From: Halobacterium hubeiense
GTDB lineage: Archaea; Halobacteriota; Halobacteria; Halobacteriales; Halobacteriaceae
Reading direction: 5' to 3'
NCBI RefSeq assembly: GCF_001488575.1
Contig: NZ_LN831302.1
Span: forward strand, 1,860,001 to 1,924,000
DNA: 64,000 bases
Made by a program: the position numbers and the translations under genes
Notes under the pieces: generated by a model
What the model was told of the DNA's origin: nothing
Database searches by the model: none
The model's input: the letters and a program-made list of their open reading frames with translations, nothing else
Shown: positions 29,966 through 38,670 of the stretch, in pieces
Numbering within the stretch: the first letter of the stretch is position 1
How the letters are laid out: each line of letters starts with the position of its first letter

Positions 29966-30574
29966 GTGGGCCTCTACGACCGCTACCTCGCGTTGCGGGT
30001 GCGCCGCCACGACGCCGACGCCCCCGACCACGTCGCGCTCGTCATCACGGAGCGCGACCTCCTCGAAGCCGGCGCGTACGACACGCTCGCGGAGTTCTTC
30101 GGGTGGGCGTTCGACTACGGCGCCGACCGCGTCACCGTCTACGTGAGCGTCCTCGACGAGGCCGCCGTCCCCACCCTCGAACGCGAACTCGCGCGCGTCG
30201 ACGCCCCCCGCGAGGTCGCCGTTCGCGGGCCGGACGACGACCAGCGCGCGGACGCCCCGATTCAGGTGAGCGTCGGCCACGGCGGCAAACAGGAGTTCGC
30301 GACCGCCGTCCAGAGCGTCGCCGAGGCCGTCGCCGCCGGCGAGATGGACCCCGAGGACATCGACGAAGACGTCGTCGAGTCCGAACTCGTGTTCCCCGAG
30401 GAGCCCGACCTCGTCATCAAGACCGGCGCCGAGCGCCTCTCCGACTTCATGATTTGGCAGTCCGTCTACTCGGAGCTGTACTTCACGGACGTCAACTGGC
30501 GGGACTTCCGCAAGCGGGACTACCTGCGCGCGGTGTTAGACTACGAAAACAGACAGCGGCGGTTCGGGCGCTAG
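29966..30574 (+). CDS. Catalytically degenerate cis-prenyltransferase homologue
   Basis: 202 residues from a GTG (VGLYDRYLALRV). It aligns by eye with undecaprenyl diphosphate synthases: HVALVITERDLLEAG replaces the HVAVIQDGNRR motif, so the catalytic aspartate and GNRR are gone. DLVIKTGAERLSDFMIWQSVYSELYF replaces DLIIRTGGDERTSNF. The C-terminal substrate-site and dimer region (WRDFRKRDYLRAVLDYENRQRRFGR) remains. Non-catalytic subunits of heteromeric cis-prenyltransferases look like this. It converges with the intact homologue at 30621-31529. Confidence 0.8.
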   Translation: MGLYDRYLALRVRRHDADAPDHVALVITERDLLEAGAYDTLAEFFGWAFDYGADRVTVYVSVLDEAAVPTLERELARVDAPREVAVRGPDDDQRADAPIQVSVGHGGKQEFATAVQSVAEAVAAGEMDPEDIDEDVVESELVFPEEPDLVIKTGAERLSDFMIWQSVYSELYFTDVNWRDFRKRDYLRAVLDYENRQRRFGR

Positions 30575-30575
30575 G

Positions 30576-30610
30576 CCGAACGCCGGCAGACTCGTCTGCC
30601 CGAAGTTCGG
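30576..30610. terminator. Bidirectional hairpin between convergent prenyltransferase genes
   Basis: Outer stem CCGAAC (30576-30581) pairs with GTTCGG (30605-30610); inner stem GGCAGA (30585-30590), loop CTCG, TCTGCC (30595-30600). It sits exactly in the 46-nt gap between the two convergent genes, so a role as a two-way terminator or mRNA 3' structure is likely. No long T-run follows. Confidence 0.45.
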
Positions 30611-30620
30611 GCGCCGAGAG

Positions 30621-31529
30621 TCAGTCCGCTGACTGCCCCTCCGCCTCGACGTCCTCGGGCGGCTCGGGGAGCGTGCTCTTGAACCGGTCGAGGACGCGCC
30701 GCGCCTCGCTGACTTCGGTGCCGAGCGCGCGAACGAGCGCGAGCGCGCGCTCCGCTCGCGTCCGCCGCCACGACGCCTCCCGGGACTCGTAGGTGCGCAC
30801 CGCGCGCAGGAAGTCGACTTTCGAGAACTCCGGCCAGTACGGCGTGCAGAAGAACACGGCGGCCTCGCTGCCGTTGGCGTGCCACGGCAGGAAGTTCGAC
30901 GTGCGTTCGTCGCCGCCGGTGCGGATGATGAGGTCGACGTCCTGCACGGGGCTGGTGTGGAGCCGCGACTCGATGTCTTCGAGGTCCACGTCCCCGGGCG
31001 CGAGGTCGCCGTCGGCGACGGCCTCTGCGACGCCGCGTGCGGCGCCGAGCAGTTCCGCGCGGCCGCCGTACGCGAGCGCGACGTTCAACGCGAAGCCGTC
31101 GTAGCCGGCAGTCCGGGATTCGGCGTACTCGACGGCGTCCTGCACGCGCTCGGGGAGGCGGTCGGTGTCGCCGATGGCGCGAATGCGGACGCGCTGGTCG
31201 TGGACGCGGTCGGCGTCCGCGAACTCCGTGAGCTTCTCCTCGAGGAGGTCGAAGAGGTGCTGTTGCTGTTCCTCGGGGCGCTCGAAGTTCTCCGTGGAGA
31301 ACGCGTACAGCGTCAGCTCCTCGACGCCCAGCTCCGCGCACCAGTCCAGCACCTGTTCGGTGGTCTGGGCGCCGGACTGGTAGCCCTGCGTGGCGTCCTC
31401 GCCGCGCTGGCGGGCGTACCGGCGGTTGCCGTCCTGGATGACGGCGACGTGCGCGGGCGCGCCGTCGACCTCGCGGCGGAGGACGCGCTCGTAGCCGGCG
31501 TTCAGCGCCGAGCGGAGCCAGTCTCGCAT
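30621..31529 (-). CDS. uppS: Polyprenyl (undecaprenyl-type) diphosphate synthase, cis-prenyltransferase
   Basis: 302 residues; the ATG at 31529 gives MRDWLRSALN, and a GTG one codon upstream is less likely. Complete motifs: HVAVIQDGNRRYARQRG (catalytic Asp33), LTLYAFSTENFERP, VALAYGGRAEL, DLIIRTGGDERTSNFLPW, FFCTPYWPEFSKVDFLRAV. It makes the long-chain polyprenyl diphosphate used as dolichol-type glycan carrier. The C-terminal tail is acidic. See the degenerate homologue next door. Confidence 0.92.
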   Translation of the reverse strand: MRDWLRSALNAGYERVLRREVDGAPAHVAVIQDGNRRYARQRGEDATQGYQSGAQTTEQVLDWCAELGVEELTLYAFSTENFERPEEQQQHLFDLLEEKLTEFADADRVHDQRVRIRAIGDTDRLPERVQDAVEYAESRTAGYDGFALNVALAYGGRAELLGAARGVAEAVADGDLAPGDVDLEDIESRLHTSPVQDVDLIIRTGGDERTSNFLPWHANGSEAAVFFCTPYWPEFSKVDFLRAVRTYESREASWRRTRAERALALVRALGTEVSEARRVLDRFKSTLPEPPEDVEAEGQSAD

Positions 31530-31635
31530 CACGCGAGACGACGACAGTGGGACGTATCAGCCTTCTGTTCGCGCGCGAACCGCCGCGCAGCGCCGAACCG
31601 CCACACGTATGGCCGGTAGGCGTGTCGTCTCAGCC

Positions 31636-32052
31636 ATGAGCGAGACGGTCAACGAGGACCTCTACCGGGACACGATGGAACTCCTGCGGCCCGGCGACAT
31701 CGAGCTCGCCGGCGCGGTCGTCCACACGAGCTACGACTCCAGCGCGGAGAGCATGCTCCACCAGCTCACCCTCGACGCCGGCGACGCGGTGGCCGAGCGC
31801 GCCGACGTCGGCGACACGTACGTCTACTCGGGCAACGACAGCGACGAGTTCGGCGTGAACCAGCACCAGGGCTTGACGCTGGACGGCGACGAGTTCGTCT
31901 GGGAGTGCCAGCAGCTGCTCCGCGAGGGCACGTTCGACCTCGTGCTGTACTGGAAGGCGACCGGCGAGCACGACGCGCTCGTCGAGGACATCGAGGGCCT
32001 CGACGGCGTCGAGCGCGTGGTCGGCATTACCGAGGACGGCTTCGACGCGTAA
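31636..32052 (+). CDS. Conserved haloarchaeal protein (DUF5778-like)
   Basis: 138 residues, strongly acidic and soluble. MSETVNEDLYRDTMELLRPGDIELAG at the start and WKATGEHDALVEDIEGLDGVERVVGI near the end resemble the haloarchaeal DUF5778 family as I recall it; no catalytic motif is visible. The ATG at 31636 follows a short polar extension that I leave out. It precedes the siroheme/heme genes but is separated by 131 nt. Confidence 0.65.
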   Translation: MSETVNEDLYRDTMELLRPGDIELAGAVVHTSYDSSAESMLHQLTLDAGDAVAERADVGDTYVYSGNDSDEFGVNQHQGLTLDGDEFVWECQQLLREGTFDLVLYWKATGEHDALVEDIEGLDGVERVVGITEDGFDA

Positions 32053-32183
32053 TCCGGCGACGGCGCGGGCCGCGCGACGAACCGGTCGTTTCAGCGGTGG
32101 CGGCGGCGCTGTCGGTGTTTCTCCGTTCCCAGTTCGCGGCGCGAGTCGGGCCGTTTATGTTCCGCGCTCCCCCAGTGGTGGCT

Positions 32184-33239
32184 ATGGATATCGCGGACCT
32201 CGACGACCGGGACCGCGCGGTACTGAACGCGTTTCAGGGGGGGTTCCCGGTCGTGCATCGGCCGTTCGAGCCGGCGGCGCACGCGCTCCGGTCGCGGGGC
32301 GTGGACATCGACCCGGCGGGCTTGCTCGACCGCGTCCGCCGCCTCGACGACGAGGACGTGCTGACGCGGTTCGGCGCGCTCATCAACGCCGAGGAAATCG
32401 GCGGGAGCGCGTCGCTGGTGGCGATGCACGCGCCCGAGGACGAGTTCGAAGAAATCGCGGAGACGGTCAACGGGTTCCGAGAGGTCGCGCACAACTACGA
32501 GCGCGAGCACCCGCACCTGAACATGTGGTTCGTCGTGTCGGTCGCCGAGGACGAATCCGTCGAGGACGTGCTCGCGGACATCGAGGAGGAGACCGGACAG
32601 GAGACGTACAACCTCCCGAAGCAACAGGAGTTCCGCGTGGAGGCGAAGTTCCTCGTGGACGGCCCGATTGCGGACGGCGACGTGGACCTCTCGCACCTCG
32701 GGCCGACGCCGGACCCGACCGACCGCGACACGCTGACGCCCGCCGAGCGCGACCTCGTGCTTGAGGTGCAGGACGGCCTCCCGGTCGTGGAGACGCCGTA
32801 TCAGGCGGTCGCGGAGGCAATCGGCCAGGAGACCGACTGGGTCGTGGAGACGCTGCGGCGGTTCAACGAGGAGGGGAAGGTCCGCCGGGTCGGCGTCATC
32901 CCGAACCACTACTCGCTGGGGTACACGGAGAACGGGATGACCGTCTGGGACGTCCCCGACGACCTCGTCGAGGAGGTCGGCCCCGCGGTGGCGAGTCTGG
33001 ACTTCGTGACGCACTGCTACGAGCGCCCGCGCCACGACGGCGTCTGGGAGTACAACTTCTTCGCGATGACACACGGCCGCAGCGGGGAGGAGAGCCAGCA
33101 GCGCATCGAGCAGGTCCGGGACGTGATGGCCGACTACTGGGACGTCGGCGAGGACGACTGGGACACGCTGTTCTCCACGCGCATCCTGAAGAAGACGGGC
33201 ATCCGGCTGGCCGAGCGCGCGGACGCGAACACCGCATGA
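32184..33239 (+). CDS. ahbAB: Siroheme decarboxylase, AhbA-AhbB two-domain fusion
   Basis: 351 residues from ATG 32184. Two tandem Lrp/AsnC-like units: residues about 1-165 (DIADLDDRDRAVLNAFQGGFPVV...LTRFGALINAEEIG) and 185-350 (LTPAERDLVLEVQDGLPVVETPY...VRRVGVIPNHYSLGYTENGM). The phrase RRVGVIPNHYSLGYTENGMTVWDV is typical of siroheme decarboxylase (NirD/AhbB) rather than a DNA-binding regulator. The enzyme converts siroheme to didecarboxysiroheme in the alternative heme pathway. Most families encode the two subunits separately. The precorrin-2 dehydrogenase gene follows 13 nt later. Confidence 0.88.
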   Translation: MDIADLDDRDRAVLNAFQGGFPVVHRPFEPAAHALRSRGVDIDPAGLLDRVRRLDDEDVLTRFGALINAEEIGGSASLVAMHAPEDEFEEIAETVNGFREVAHNYEREHPHLNMWFVVSVAEDESVEDVLADIEEETGQETYNLPKQQEFRVEAKFLVDGPIADGDVDLSHLGPTPDPTDRDTLTPAERDLVLEVQDGLPVVETPYQAVAEAIGQETDWVVETLRRFNEEGKVRRVGVIPNHYSLGYTENGMTVWDVPDDLVEEVGPAVASLDFVTHCYERPRHDGVWEYNFFAMTHGRSGEESQQRIEQVRDVMADYWDVGEDDWDTLFSTRILKKTGIRLAERADANTA

Positions 33240-33252
33240 GCGGGGCGGAAGC

Positions 33253-33909
33253 GTGATTCCGCTGTTCCACGACTTCGAGGGGGAGACGGTGCTGGTCGTC
33301 GGCGGCGGGCCGGTGGGCGCGCGGAAGGCCCGGAAGTTCGCCCGCGAGGCCGACGTGGTCGTGTTGAGTCCCGAGTTCGCGGACGCGGACTTCGGTGCCG
33401 CCGAGCGCGTGCAGGCCGCGCCCGGGTCCGAGGACGCCGCCGACTGGGTGGCGCGGGCGGACCCGGCGCTGGTGGTCGCGGCGACCGACGACGCCGACGT
33501 GAACGACGCGTTCGCGGGCGCGGCGCGGGAGGCCGGCGCGCTCGTGAATCGCGCGGACGAGTCCGGCGGCAGGGACGCCGACAGCGTGGTCGTACCGGCG
33601 ACGATTCGCGACGACCCGGTCGCGGTCGCGGTCTCGACGGGCGGCGCCAGTCCCGCGCTCTCGAAGTACCTCCGCGAACAGCTGGAGGACGAGCTGGCGG
33701 GCGCGGGCGGTATGGCGGACCTAACCGCGTCGCTGCGCGCGGAGCTGAAGGCCGCCGACGTCCCGCCCGAGACGCGCCGAGATGCAGTCAGAGCGGTGGT
33801 ACGTTCGGGGCCGGTTTGGAAGGCTTTACGTACTGGTGGGACAAACGCCCGGCAAACAGCCGACGACGTCGTCGCAGGCGTCGTGGGGAACACAGAGTGG
33901 TCCACGTGA
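33253..33909 (+). CDS. sirC: Precorrin-2 dehydrogenase / sirohydrochlorin-forming enzyme
   Basis: 218 residues from a GTG. The NAD-binding motif VLVVGGGPVGARKARKFAREA is followed by TDDADVNDAF and VPATIRDDPVAVAVSTGGASPALSKYLREQLE, characteristic of SirC/Met8/CysG N-terminal domains. It oxidises precorrin-2 to sirohydrochlorin. Whether it also inserts iron cannot be read. It lies between ahbAB and hemA, with its stop overlapping the hemA start as GTGA. Confidence 0.9.
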   Translation: MIPLFHDFEGETVLVVGGGPVGARKARKFAREADVVVLSPEFADADFGAAERVQAAPGSEDAADWVARADPALVVAATDDADVNDAFAGAAREAGALVNRADESGGRDADSVVVPATIRDDPVAVAVSTGGASPALSKYLREQLEDELAGAGGMADLTASLRAELKAADVPPETRRDAVRAVVRSGPVWKALRTGGTNARQTADDVVAGVVGNTEWST

Positions 33910-35213
33910 ACGGAAACACAGGCGTCGTCTCGGGCGTGCGCGTCTCCCACGAGTCGGCCTCCCTCTCGGAGCTGGAGGCCGCGAGTGCGGACAGCGAAGC
34001 GGACGCGCTCGACGCGCTGCTCGTCGAGCCGGCCGTCGAGGAAGCGTTCGTGATTCAGACGTGCCACCGCTCGGAGGCGTACGTCGTCGCTGACGAACCG
34101 AGGGACGGCCGCCGCGCGCTCGCCGCCGCCGGCTTCGACCCGGCCACGGAGGGCGCCGTCGCGATGGGGCACGAGGAGAGCCTGCGCCACCTGCTCCGAG
34201 TGGCCGCCGGCCTCGAATCGCTCGTGGTGGGCGAGGACCAGATTCTCGGGCAGGTGCGGGACGCCTACGACACCGCGCAGGACGCCGGCGCAATCGGGCA
34301 CGTCCTCCGGCAGGCGGTGACGAAAGCCATCCACGTCGGCGAGCGCGCGCGAACCGAGACCGCCATCAACGAGGGCGTCACGTCGCTGGGGAGCGCGGCG
34401 GTCCGCCTCGTCGAGGACGAAGTGGACGTCGACGGGGCGACCGCGCTGGTCGTCGGCGCGGGCGAGATGGGCGCGCTCGCGGCGAAGGCGTTCGCGAGTT
34501 CGGGCGTCGAGCGCGTCGTCGTCGCGAACCGGACGCCCGCTCGCGCCGACCGGGTCGCCGACGCCGTGGACGCCGACGCCGAAACCGCGTCGCTGGCGGA
34601 GGCCGCCGACCACGCCGCGGACGCGGACGTCGTGGTCACTGCGACCAGCAGCCCCGACTACGTGCTGGACGAGGACGCGCTGTCGGCCGCCGGCGAGACG
34701 GTCGTCGTTGACCTCGCGCGGCCGCGGGACGTCGCGCCCGACGCGGCGACGCTGGACGCGGTCTCCGTCCACGACCTCGACGACCTCCACGCGGTCACGG
34801 AGTCCACGCGCGAGCAGCGCGAGGACGCCGCTCGCGAGGTCGAGTCGATGCTGGAGGCGGAGTTCCAGCGGCTGCTCGCCCAGTACAAGCGCAAGCGCGC
34901 CGACGAGGTCATCGCGCGCATGTACGAGAGCGCCGACCGCCTGAAGGCCCGCGAGGTCTCGACGGCGGTCTCGAAGCTGGAGGCCGCGGGCGGCGAGGTC
35001 TCCGAGGAAGAGCGCGAAGTCTTGGAGTCGATGGCGGACGCGCTGGTCAGCCAGCTGCTGGCGGCGCCGACGAAGAGCCTGCGGGACGCCGCCGAGGAGG
35101 ACGACTGGTCGACCATCGCGACCGCACTCGAACTGTTCGACCCGGACTTCGAGGACGGGATGCCGTTCGACGCGCCCGCCGGCGAGGCGACGCCCGCCGA
35201 GTCCGAGGACTAA
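33906..35213 (+). CDS. hemA: Glutamyl-tRNA reductase HemA
   Basis: 435 residues from GTG 33906, chosen because it overlaps the upstream stop; GTG 33897 is an alternative. The catalytic cysteine lies in EEAFVIQTCHRSEAY; further motifs are GLESLVVGEDQILGQVRDAY, GSAAVRLVEDE, ALVVGAGEMGALAAKA (NADPH), VVANRTPARA, and DLARPRDVAP. A coiled C-terminal dimerisation domain and acidic tail follow. It is the first committed step of tetrapyrrole synthesis. Confidence 0.92.
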   Translation: MNGNTGVVSGVRVSHESASLSELEAASADSEADALDALLVEPAVEEAFVIQTCHRSEAYVVADEPRDGRRALAAAGFDPATEGAVAMGHEESLRHLLRVAAGLESLVVGEDQILGQVRDAYDTAQDAGAIGHVLRQAVTKAIHVGERARTETAINEGVTSLGSAAVRLVEDEVDVDGATALVVGAGEMGALAAKAFASSGVERVVVANRTPARADRVADAVDADAETASLAEAADHAADADVVVTATSSPDYVLDEDALSAAGETVVVDLARPRDVAPDAATLDAVSVHDLDDLHAVTESTREQREDAAREVESMLEAEFQRLLAQYKRKRADEVIARMYESADRLKAREVSTAVSKLEAAGGEVSEEEREVLESMADALVSQLLAAPTKSLRDAAEEDDWSTIATALELFDPDFEDGMPFDAPAGEATPAESED

Positions 35214-35377
35214 GCGTACCCGAGCCTGATTCCTGCGGCGACGACGATTCCGGCGGCCAGCGGCGGTACTACTGCGGCTGCGCCCGTGAGGCCGGCGGCG
35301 TTCGCCGCGACCGCGACCGCGAGGACGAGGACGACGCCGACCGCGGTCGCGGCCGTCAGCGACCAGTTCGCGTCCAT
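35210..35377 (-). CDS. 55-residue two-segment membrane protein
   Basis: ATG at 35377 to TAG at 35210-35212. It starts MDANWSLTAATAVGVVLVLA, continues with VAVAANAAGLTGAAAVVPPL and ends AGIVVAAGIRLGYA: two alanine/valine-rich membrane segments. It overlaps the 3' end of hemA by 4 nt on the opposite strand, so the 240-nt gap after hemA is not empty. Codon choice fits the neighbours. No family recognised; similar tiny membrane proteins are common and often unannotated. Confidence 0.6.
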   Translation of the reverse strand: MDANWSLTAATAVGVVLVLAVAVAANAAGLTGAAAVVPPLAAGIVVAAGIRLGYA

Positions 35378-35454
35378 CGGTTCCGGGGTCGTCGCGGAGC
35401 TCCTTCGTCGTGACGGCGGGTACGATTATGTGACTGGCGCGTGACGCCACGACC

Positions 35455-35730
35455 ATGGCAGAACTCCTCTCCGACGACGAGGTCGAGGAACGAGTCCCCG
35501 AGGGCTGGGAGCGCGAGGGCGACGAAATCGTGCGCACGTACGAGTTCGACGACTACCTGAAGGGCGTGGCGTTCGCCTCCGAGGTCGGGGAACTCGCGGA
35601 GGAGCAGTTCCACCACCCCGAGATTCGGATTCGCTACGAGGAAGTGGAGGTGCGGTTCACGAGCCACGAGGCGGGCGGCATCACGACGCAGGACGTCGAA
35701 CTCGCGGAGCGCTGCGACCGCCTCCGGTAG
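35455..35730 (+). CDS. Pterin-4a-carbinolamine dehydratase
   Basis: 91 residues. The family motif is intact: QFHHPEIRIRYEEVEVRFTSHEAGGITTQD (shown here in outline: HHP, Y..V.V, TSH, GG.TT.D). It dehydrates 4a-hydroxytetrahydrobiopterin; in organisms without aromatic amino acid hydroxylases its role is unclear, possibly linked to molybdopterin or pterin recycling. The LWR-salt gene follows after 1 nt. Confidence 0.88.
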   Translation: MAELLSDDEVEERVPEGWEREGDEIVRTYEFDDYLKGVAFASEVGELAEEQFHHPEIRIRYEEVEVRFTSHEAGGITTQDVELAERCDRLR

Positions 35731-35731
35731 G

Positions 35732-36100
35732 ATGGACGCGCAGTACGCCTTCGCGGTGCGGTTCCGCCTCGACCCCGACTACGAGGTGCGCGTCGAGCCG
35801 CAGGTCTTCGAGACGCGGATGGAGCGCGTCGCCGCCGAGCCCGGCGAGCCCGGCTGGCTGTTCTTCCGGGACAACCTCTGGCGCGGCGAAATCGGCGACC
35901 GCGACCACTTTCGCGAGCTGACGGCGGACGCGCTCGGCGTGCCGGTGGACTCCGTGGAGTACCGCGCGCTGGAGACCGACCGCGAGTACTACGACGCGCT
36001 CAAAGAGGAGGTCGCCGCGCACCTCGACCTGTTCAAGGCCGACAGCACGGCCGAGGTGCTGAACAAGTACCTCGGCAGTTCGGTGGAAGTGACGGACTGA
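35732..36100 (+). CDS. LWR-salt protein
   Basis: 122 residues with the DNLWRGEIGDRDHF segment (about 48-62) that gives the haloarchaeal LWR-salt family its name. Acidic, soluble, alpha/beta pattern. Function unknown. It starts one base after the dehydratase stop, so the two should be co-transcribed. Confidence 0.85.
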   Translation: MDAQYAFAVRFRLDPDYEVRVEPQVFETRMERVAAEPGEPGWLFFRDNLWRGEIGDRDHFRELTADALGVPVDSVEYRALETDREYYDALKEEVAAHLDLFKADSTAEVLNKYLGSSVEVTD

Positions 36101-36148
36101 CACGCCGGGGCAAAACACTTGACGGCGAACCCCTTACGCACTGGCCTG

Positions 36149-36799
36149 ATGCAGCCCGCCGACTACGACGTCTGGCTGTTCGACCTCGACGGCACGCTCG
36201 TGGACACCGAGTGGTCGTACACCCGCGAGGTGTTCGACCGCGTCGGCGACCGGGTCGGCCACGAGTTCTCGGACTACCAGGCGGAGGTGCTGTGGCACGG
36301 TCTGGGTGGCTCGCGGGACGCCCAGCTCCGCGAGTGGGGGTTCGAGCCGTCGGCGTTCTGGGACGCGTTCCACGACGTCGAGGACCCGGCGGCGCGCGCG
36401 GAGGCGACGTACCTCCACGAGGACGCCGCGCGGGTCGCGGACCTCGACCGGCCCACGGGCGTCGTCACCCACTGCGCGGAGTTCCTCACCGAGCCGGTGA
36501 TGGACAGCCTCGACATCGGCGACTGGTTCGACGTCGTGGTCTGCTGTGACGACGACACCGGGTGGAAGCCCGACCCGCGCCCCATCGAACTCGCGCTCGA
36601 CGGCCTCGACGCGGGCCCGAACCACGACGGCGTCTACGTCGGGGACGCCGAGAGCGACGTGGGCGCCGCCCGGAACGCCGGGCTGGACGGCGTCCACGTC
36701 GAGCGCCACGACCCGCACAAGCGCGGGCACTGCGTGCTCGGCGACCACCGCGTCGAGTCCTTCGATGACCTCTTCCTCGCGCCCCGGAGCGCGGACTAG
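36149..36799 (+). CDS. HAD-family hydrolase
   Basis: 216 residues from ATG 36149. Motif I is FDLDGTLVD (nucleophile and acid/base aspartates), motif II the TGVVTHC region, motif III lysine in DDTGWKPDPRP, and motif IV YVGDAESDVGAA. The short alpha-helical cap resembles phosphoglycolate phosphatase-like HADs. Substrate unknown. It converges on and overlaps moeA1 by 4 nt. Confidence 0.87.
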   Translation: MQPADYDVWLFDLDGTLVDTEWSYTREVFDRVGDRVGHEFSDYQAEVLWHGLGGSRDAQLREWGFEPSAFWDAFHDVEDPAARAEATYLHEDAARVADLDRPTGVVTHCAEFLTEPVMDSLDIGDWFDVVVCCDDDTGWKPDPRPIELALDGLDAGPNHDGVYVGDAESDVGAARNAGLDGVHVERHDPHKRGHCVLGDHRVESFDDLFLAPRSAD

Positions 36800-38670
36800 G
36801 CCTCGTAGCCCGCGAGGTCCGCGAGCACGTCCTCCACGTCGGCGAGCACGTCCGCGAGTTCCTTCACGCCGCGTTTCTCGACGCGCTCGGGGTTCGCGAG
36901 CGCGCGCACCGTCTGCTCGCCCAGCGGCACGAATTCGAGGCCGAGGCGGTCCGCGGTCGCGCGCAGCGCGAGGCCGGCGTCTGCGTTGCCCTCCAGCACT
37001 GCTCGCGCCGGGCTCTCCGTGCCTTTCGTCTCTCGCTCGTAGCCGTCGATGTCCTCGGCGAGTGTGCGGCGGTTGCTGTCGCGCTCGTCGGCCAATTCGG
37101 CGAGCGCGTCGTCGAACGCGTCGCGCAGCCCGCTCGCACCGGTGCGGTTCGACAGCGTCACGTCCGCGTCTACGAGGTCCGCGATACCGGAGACGGCGAG
37201 CGGGTTGCCGGCAGGGACGACGAGCCCCCACTCGCGCGTCCACGACGCGAGTTCCTCGCCCTCGCCTCTATTGTCAGTCGTTACAGCGACGTCCGGCACG
37301 CCGTTGCGGAGGCGGCGCGCGCCCTCGCGGGAGCCGAGTCCGAGGAATCGCGGGTTCGAGAGGCGGTCGAGCACGCGGTCGAAGCCGGGGTCGCGCTCGC
37401 CGACCGCGAACACCGACGGCGGGCGGACGTCCGGCGAGAACAGCTCCACTTCGACGGTCTCGCCCTCGTCGAGGTACTCCGTGTCCGCATCGACAGTCAC
37501 GGTGCCGTCGGCTTCCACGAGGCTCGTCGTCGCGCCCGAGCCCTTGTCCACGGGGTAGACGAGCGTCTCGCCGTCCCCGGATTCCACGAGCGCCGCGGGC
37601 ATCAGGCGCGTGCGGCCCTCGCCGTAGCGCTCGCGGACCGCCATCGTCCCCTCCACGGTCGCCGAGCGCGGCTCCGGGAGGCCGGCGGCGTCCCGAATCT
37701 TCGGCGCGACGAACGTCCGGAAGATAGTGAGCGCGGACACCGGGTAGCCCGGCAGTCCGACGTACGCCGAACCCCCCATCTCGCCGAGGAGCATCGGCTT
37801 CCCGGGCTTGACGCTGACGCCGTGCAGGAGGAGGTCGCCGCGCTCCTCGACGACCTGATACACCACGTCGACGGCGCTCGCGGAGGTCGAACCGGAGGAG
37901 AGCACGAGGTCGCAGTCGTCGGCGGCGTCCCGCAGCACGCGCTCCAGTTCCTCGTAGTCGTCGCCCGCGTGGGGGTACAGTACGGGCTCGCCGCCCGCGT
38001 CCCGCACGGCAGCAGCGATGGAGTAGCTGTTCACGTCGTAAATCTGGCCCGCGCGGTGGCTCACCTCGCCGCCCGGACGCACCAGTTCGTCCCCGGTGGA
38101 GACGATGCCCACACGAGGCTTCGCGCGCACCGGCACCGTCTCCATCCCGAGCGCCGCGAGCAGGCCGATTTCCCGGGACGTGAGCAACGTTCCCGGGCCG
38201 AGCACGCGGTCGCCCGCCGCCACGTCCGCGCCCGCCACCATCACGCCGTCGCCGGGCGCGAGCGATGTGCGGACGGTCACGGTGTCCTCGTCGCGCGCGG
38301 TGCGTTCGACCATCACCACGGCGTCCGCGCCGGGCGGCACGGGCGCGCCGGTCGAAATTTCGGCGCAGGTCCCTTCGTCGACGCTGACGTCGGGCTCGCT
38401 GCCCGCGTGGATGTCGCCGACGCACTCCACTTCCACGGGGTCGGTCTCGCTCGCGCCGAACGTGTCCGCCGCGCGGAGCGCGTAGCCGTCGACCTTCGCG
38501 CGGTCGAACCCCGGCACGTCGAGGCGGGCGTCCACGCGGTCCGCGAGCACGCGGCCGTCGGCGTCGTCCAAGTCCACGCGTTCGACGCCCGGCGACAGGT
38601 CGAGGCCGTCGATGACCTCGCGGGCTTCCTCGGGGCTGGCGAGGTCGCGGAACTGCTTGCGGTCGCTCAT
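36796..38670 (-). CDS. moeA: MoeA-type molybdopterin molybdotransferase fused to a periplasmic-binding-protein-like domain
   Basis: 624 residues from ATG 38670. MoeA domains I-IV occupy about 1-400 (FDRAKVDGYALRAADTFGASE; GIVSTGDELVRPGG; HGVSVKPGKPMLLGEMGG; GLPGYPVSALTIF). The usual GG-x-SxGxxD loop reads SSGSTSASAVDV, keeping the Asp but not the glycines. Residues about 420-620 are a PBP-like (ModA/LysR substrate) domain with VTLSNRTGASGLR and ARAVLEGNADAGLALR. MoeA inserts Mo or W into the pterin; the fused domain may bind the oxyanion. The start overlaps the next moeA stop. Confidence 0.9.
   Translation of the reverse strand: MSDRKQFRDLASPEEAREVIDGLDLSPGVERVDLDDADGRVLADRVDARLDVPGFDRAKVDGYALRAADTFGASETDPVEVECVGDIHAGSEPDVSVDEGTCAEISTGAPVPPGADAVVMVERTARDEDTVTVRTSLAPGDGVMVAGADVAAGDRVLGPGTLLTSREIGLLAALGMETVPVRAKPRVGIVSTGDELVRPGGEVSHRAGQIYDVNSYSIAAAVRDAGGEPVLYPHAGDDYEELERVLRDAADDCDLVLSSGSTSASAVDVVYQVVEERGDLLLHGVSVKPGKPMLLGEMGGSAYVGLPGYPVSALTIFRTFVAPKIRDAAGLPEPRSATVEGTMAVRERYGEGRTRLMPAALVESGDGETLVYPVDKGSGATTSLVEADGTVTVDADTEYLDEGETVEVELFSPDVRPPSVFAVGERDPGFDRVLDRLSNPRFLGLGSREGARRLRNGVPDVAVTTDNRGEGEELASWTREWGLVVPAGNPLAVSGIADLVDADVTLSNRTGASGLRDAFDDALAELADERDSNRRTLAEDIDGYERETKGTESPARAVLEGNADAGLALRATADRLGLEFVPLGEQTVRALANPERVEKRGVKELADVLADVEDVLADLAGYEA

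Noticed and set aside
32091-35537. 1148-codon minus-strand open frame over the siroheme/HemA genes
   Set aside because: Antisense shadow with Val/Arg-rich composition; the + strand genes carry complete motifs.
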